Below are positions 6,311 through 7,311 of a stretch of DNA of 7,311 nucleotides, piece by piece. Positions within the stretch are counted from its first letter, which is position 1. Each line of letters starts with the position of its first letter. The stretch comes from CAVPRW01 sp046727435 [NCBI: bacterium]. Its GTDB lineage: Bacteria; Tectomicrobia; Entotheonellia; J063. The translations under genes were made by a program, and so were the position numbers. The notes under the pieces were generated by a model. The model did no database searches. It saw only the letters and a list, made by a program, of their open reading frames with translations, and had not been told where the DNA came from. The stretch is taken from contig JBKPCR010000205.1 in the NCBI GenBank assembly GCA_046727435.1, positions 1 to 7,311 on the forward strand. Direction: 5' to 3'.

Positions 6311-7172
6311 GATCCAGACTGCGGTATTGGATAGCTTCGGCGACGTGCTCGACACCGATCGACTCCACGCCTGCGAGGTCGGCGATGGTGCGTGCCACTT
6401 TGAGGACGCGATCGTACCCTCGGGCGCTCAGGCCCAGCCGGCCCATGGCCGACTCCAGGAGATGACGACCGCCGGCATCCAACCGACAGTATAGGCGCAA
6501 ATGCCTGGGCAGCATATGCGCATTGCAGAACAGCCCGTCCGCGGCATAGCGCTGCTGTTGCAGGGTGCGGGCCGCATAGCCGCGGGCACGGATGGTGGCC
6601 GAGGATTCCTCTGGGGCTGCCGAGGCTAGGTCGCGGTATTGCACGGGGGGCACTTCGACGTGGAGATCGATGCGATCAAGTAGCGGACCCGAAATACGAC
6701 TCAGATATTTCTTCACATCCAGGGGCGAGCAGCTACAGGTTTTCTCAGGGTGCCCGCGCTGGCCGCAGGGGCAGGGATTCATCGCTCCCACCAGCATCAG
6801 CCGCGCCGGAAACGTCACAGACATCGAGGCCCGCGCAATCGTCACGACCCCATCCTCGAGTGGTTGGCGCAAGACCTCAAGGACATGGCGGCGAAACTCG
6901 GGCAATTCATCCAGGAAGAGCACGCCATTGTGGGCCAGCGACACTTCACCCGGCATCGGCACGTGGCCCCCGCCGATCAGCCCCGCATCCGAGATGGTGT
7001 GGTGGGGCGCGCGAAACGGGCGGGTCGTGACCAACGCCGTACGGGCGCCGGTGAGGCCGGCGACGCTGTGGATACGCGTGGTCTCAATCGCCTCGGCGAG
7101 GGTCATCGCCGGCAGGATGGTGGTCAGCCGCCGTGCCAGCATCGACTTGCCCGCCCCAGGGGGACCGAGCAA
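6294..7172 (-). CDS. comM: YifB/ComM-family Mg-chelatase-like AAA+ ATPase, N-terminally truncated
   Basis: ComM is a cytoplasmic hexameric AAA+ helicase that promotes branch migration during integration of transformed DNA. From the TTG at 7172 the frame gives 292 residues: Walker A GPPGAGKS (3-10), [18 protein letters not shown] (52-69), Walker B VLFLDE (84-89), a cysteine cluster [19 protein letters not shown], the [16 protein letters not shown] segment with the arginine-finger region, and the C-terminal helical domain ending [11 protein letters not shown]. Homology extends a little upstream, as Asp-His-Asn-Leu-Leu, to 7187. It then stops, and an in-frame TGA stands at 7200-7202. Family members have about 500 residues, so roughly 205 N-terminal residues (the Lon-protease-like fold) are missing. 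TTG is thus a formal start rather than a convincing one, and the gene is probably inactive. A frameshift plus insertion, a deletion or an assembly join could all explain it. Confidence 0.85.
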   Translation of the reverse strand: MLGPPGAGKSMLARRLTTILPAMTLAEAIETTRIHSVAGLTGARTALVTTRPFRAPHHTISDAGLIGGGHVPMPGEVSLAHNGVLFLDELPEFRRHVLEVLRQPLEDGVVTIARASMSVTFPARLMLVGAMNPCPCGQRGHPEKTCSCSPLDVKKYLSRISGPLLDRIDLHVEVPPVQYRDLASAAPEESSATIRARGYAARTLQQQRYAADGLFCNAHMLPRHLRLYCRLDAGGRHLLESAMGRLGLSARGYDRVLKVARTIADLAGVESIGVEHVAEAIQYRSLDRDRWS

Positions 7173-7187
7173 GAGGAGATTATGGTC

Positions 7188-7311
7188 ACAACGCCTGCAT
7201 CACGTTCAGCCTTGCGTCCGGGGAACCCAGGAGTGGCGGCGATAACTTCAAGCATGACAGGCAATCAGGATGAACGGCGGTTCAGTCCCTCAAACCTTCC
7301 CTCCCCATCAG
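7188..7311. other. Unrecognised sequence replacing the ComM N-terminal region
   Basis: Where codons for the ComM N-terminal domain should continue, all three minus-strand frames give unrelated sequence with stops. A plus-strand frame starting ATG at 7182, with AGAGGAG just upstream, stays open to the right edge ([17 protein letters not shown]...), but I cannot assign it to a family. It may be a short foreign insertion or a new gene start. Confidence 0.3.

Noticed and set aside
6592-7245. 217-codon open frame on the plus strand
   Set aside because: It lies antisense to the ComM-like gene, whose frame carries unmistakable Walker motifs; the plus-strand product is Arg/Ser-rich and resembles nothing.

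Overview
The window looks like a piece of a bacterial chromosome of moderately high GC (roughly 55-60% by eye). The host is probably a diderm: it has a TatB/TatC pair, an exported peptidoglycan-binding protein and a long putative lipoprotein. Gene content and the TatB sequence style would fit deltaproteobacteria-like or NC10/Methylomirabilota-like lineages. That placement is an inference from general resemblance and is weak.

Left part (1-2340): the C-terminal two thirds of adenylosuccinate synthetase (purA, + strand) enters from the left edge and ends at 823. It converges on a compact minus-strand operon, tatB - tatC - acylphosphatase. That operon is read from a good sigma70-type promoter at 2312-2340. 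tatB and tatC overlap by 41 bp, and the acylphosphatase starts 10 bp after the tatC stop. A perfect 9-bp hairpin sits between the converging ends.

Middle part (2341-4490): two small minus-strand genes, each with a strong ribosome-binding site, lie far apart. One is a general-stress-protein-26-like flavin-binding protein of the pyridoxamine-phosphate-oxidase fold. The other is a secreted protein with one C-terminal peptidoglycan-binding domain. The space between and around them has low gene density. It holds a long stem-loop in the leader of the stress protein gene. Further on is a cluster of two different short direct repeats that looks like the end of a lost insertion sequence of the IS21 type, next to a short stretch resembling the core of a cobalamin riboswitch.

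Right part (4491-7311): a 496-residue putative lipoprotein with ten further cysteines, whose function I do not recognise. It is followed by a decayed peptidoglycan-binding gene with an in-frame amber codon, and by the C-terminal 60% of a YifB/ComM-type AAA+ ATPase. The ComM homology stops abruptly at 7187 and is preceded by a stop codon, so the gene has lost its N-terminal domain.

The well-understood genes are housekeeping: purine synthesis, Tat protein export and acyl-phosphate hydrolysis. I see no convincing new multi-gene system. The items most worth following are the unknown cysteine-paired lipoprotein, the rearranged ComM/peptidoglycan-binding junction, and the 4200-4340 repeat cluster.
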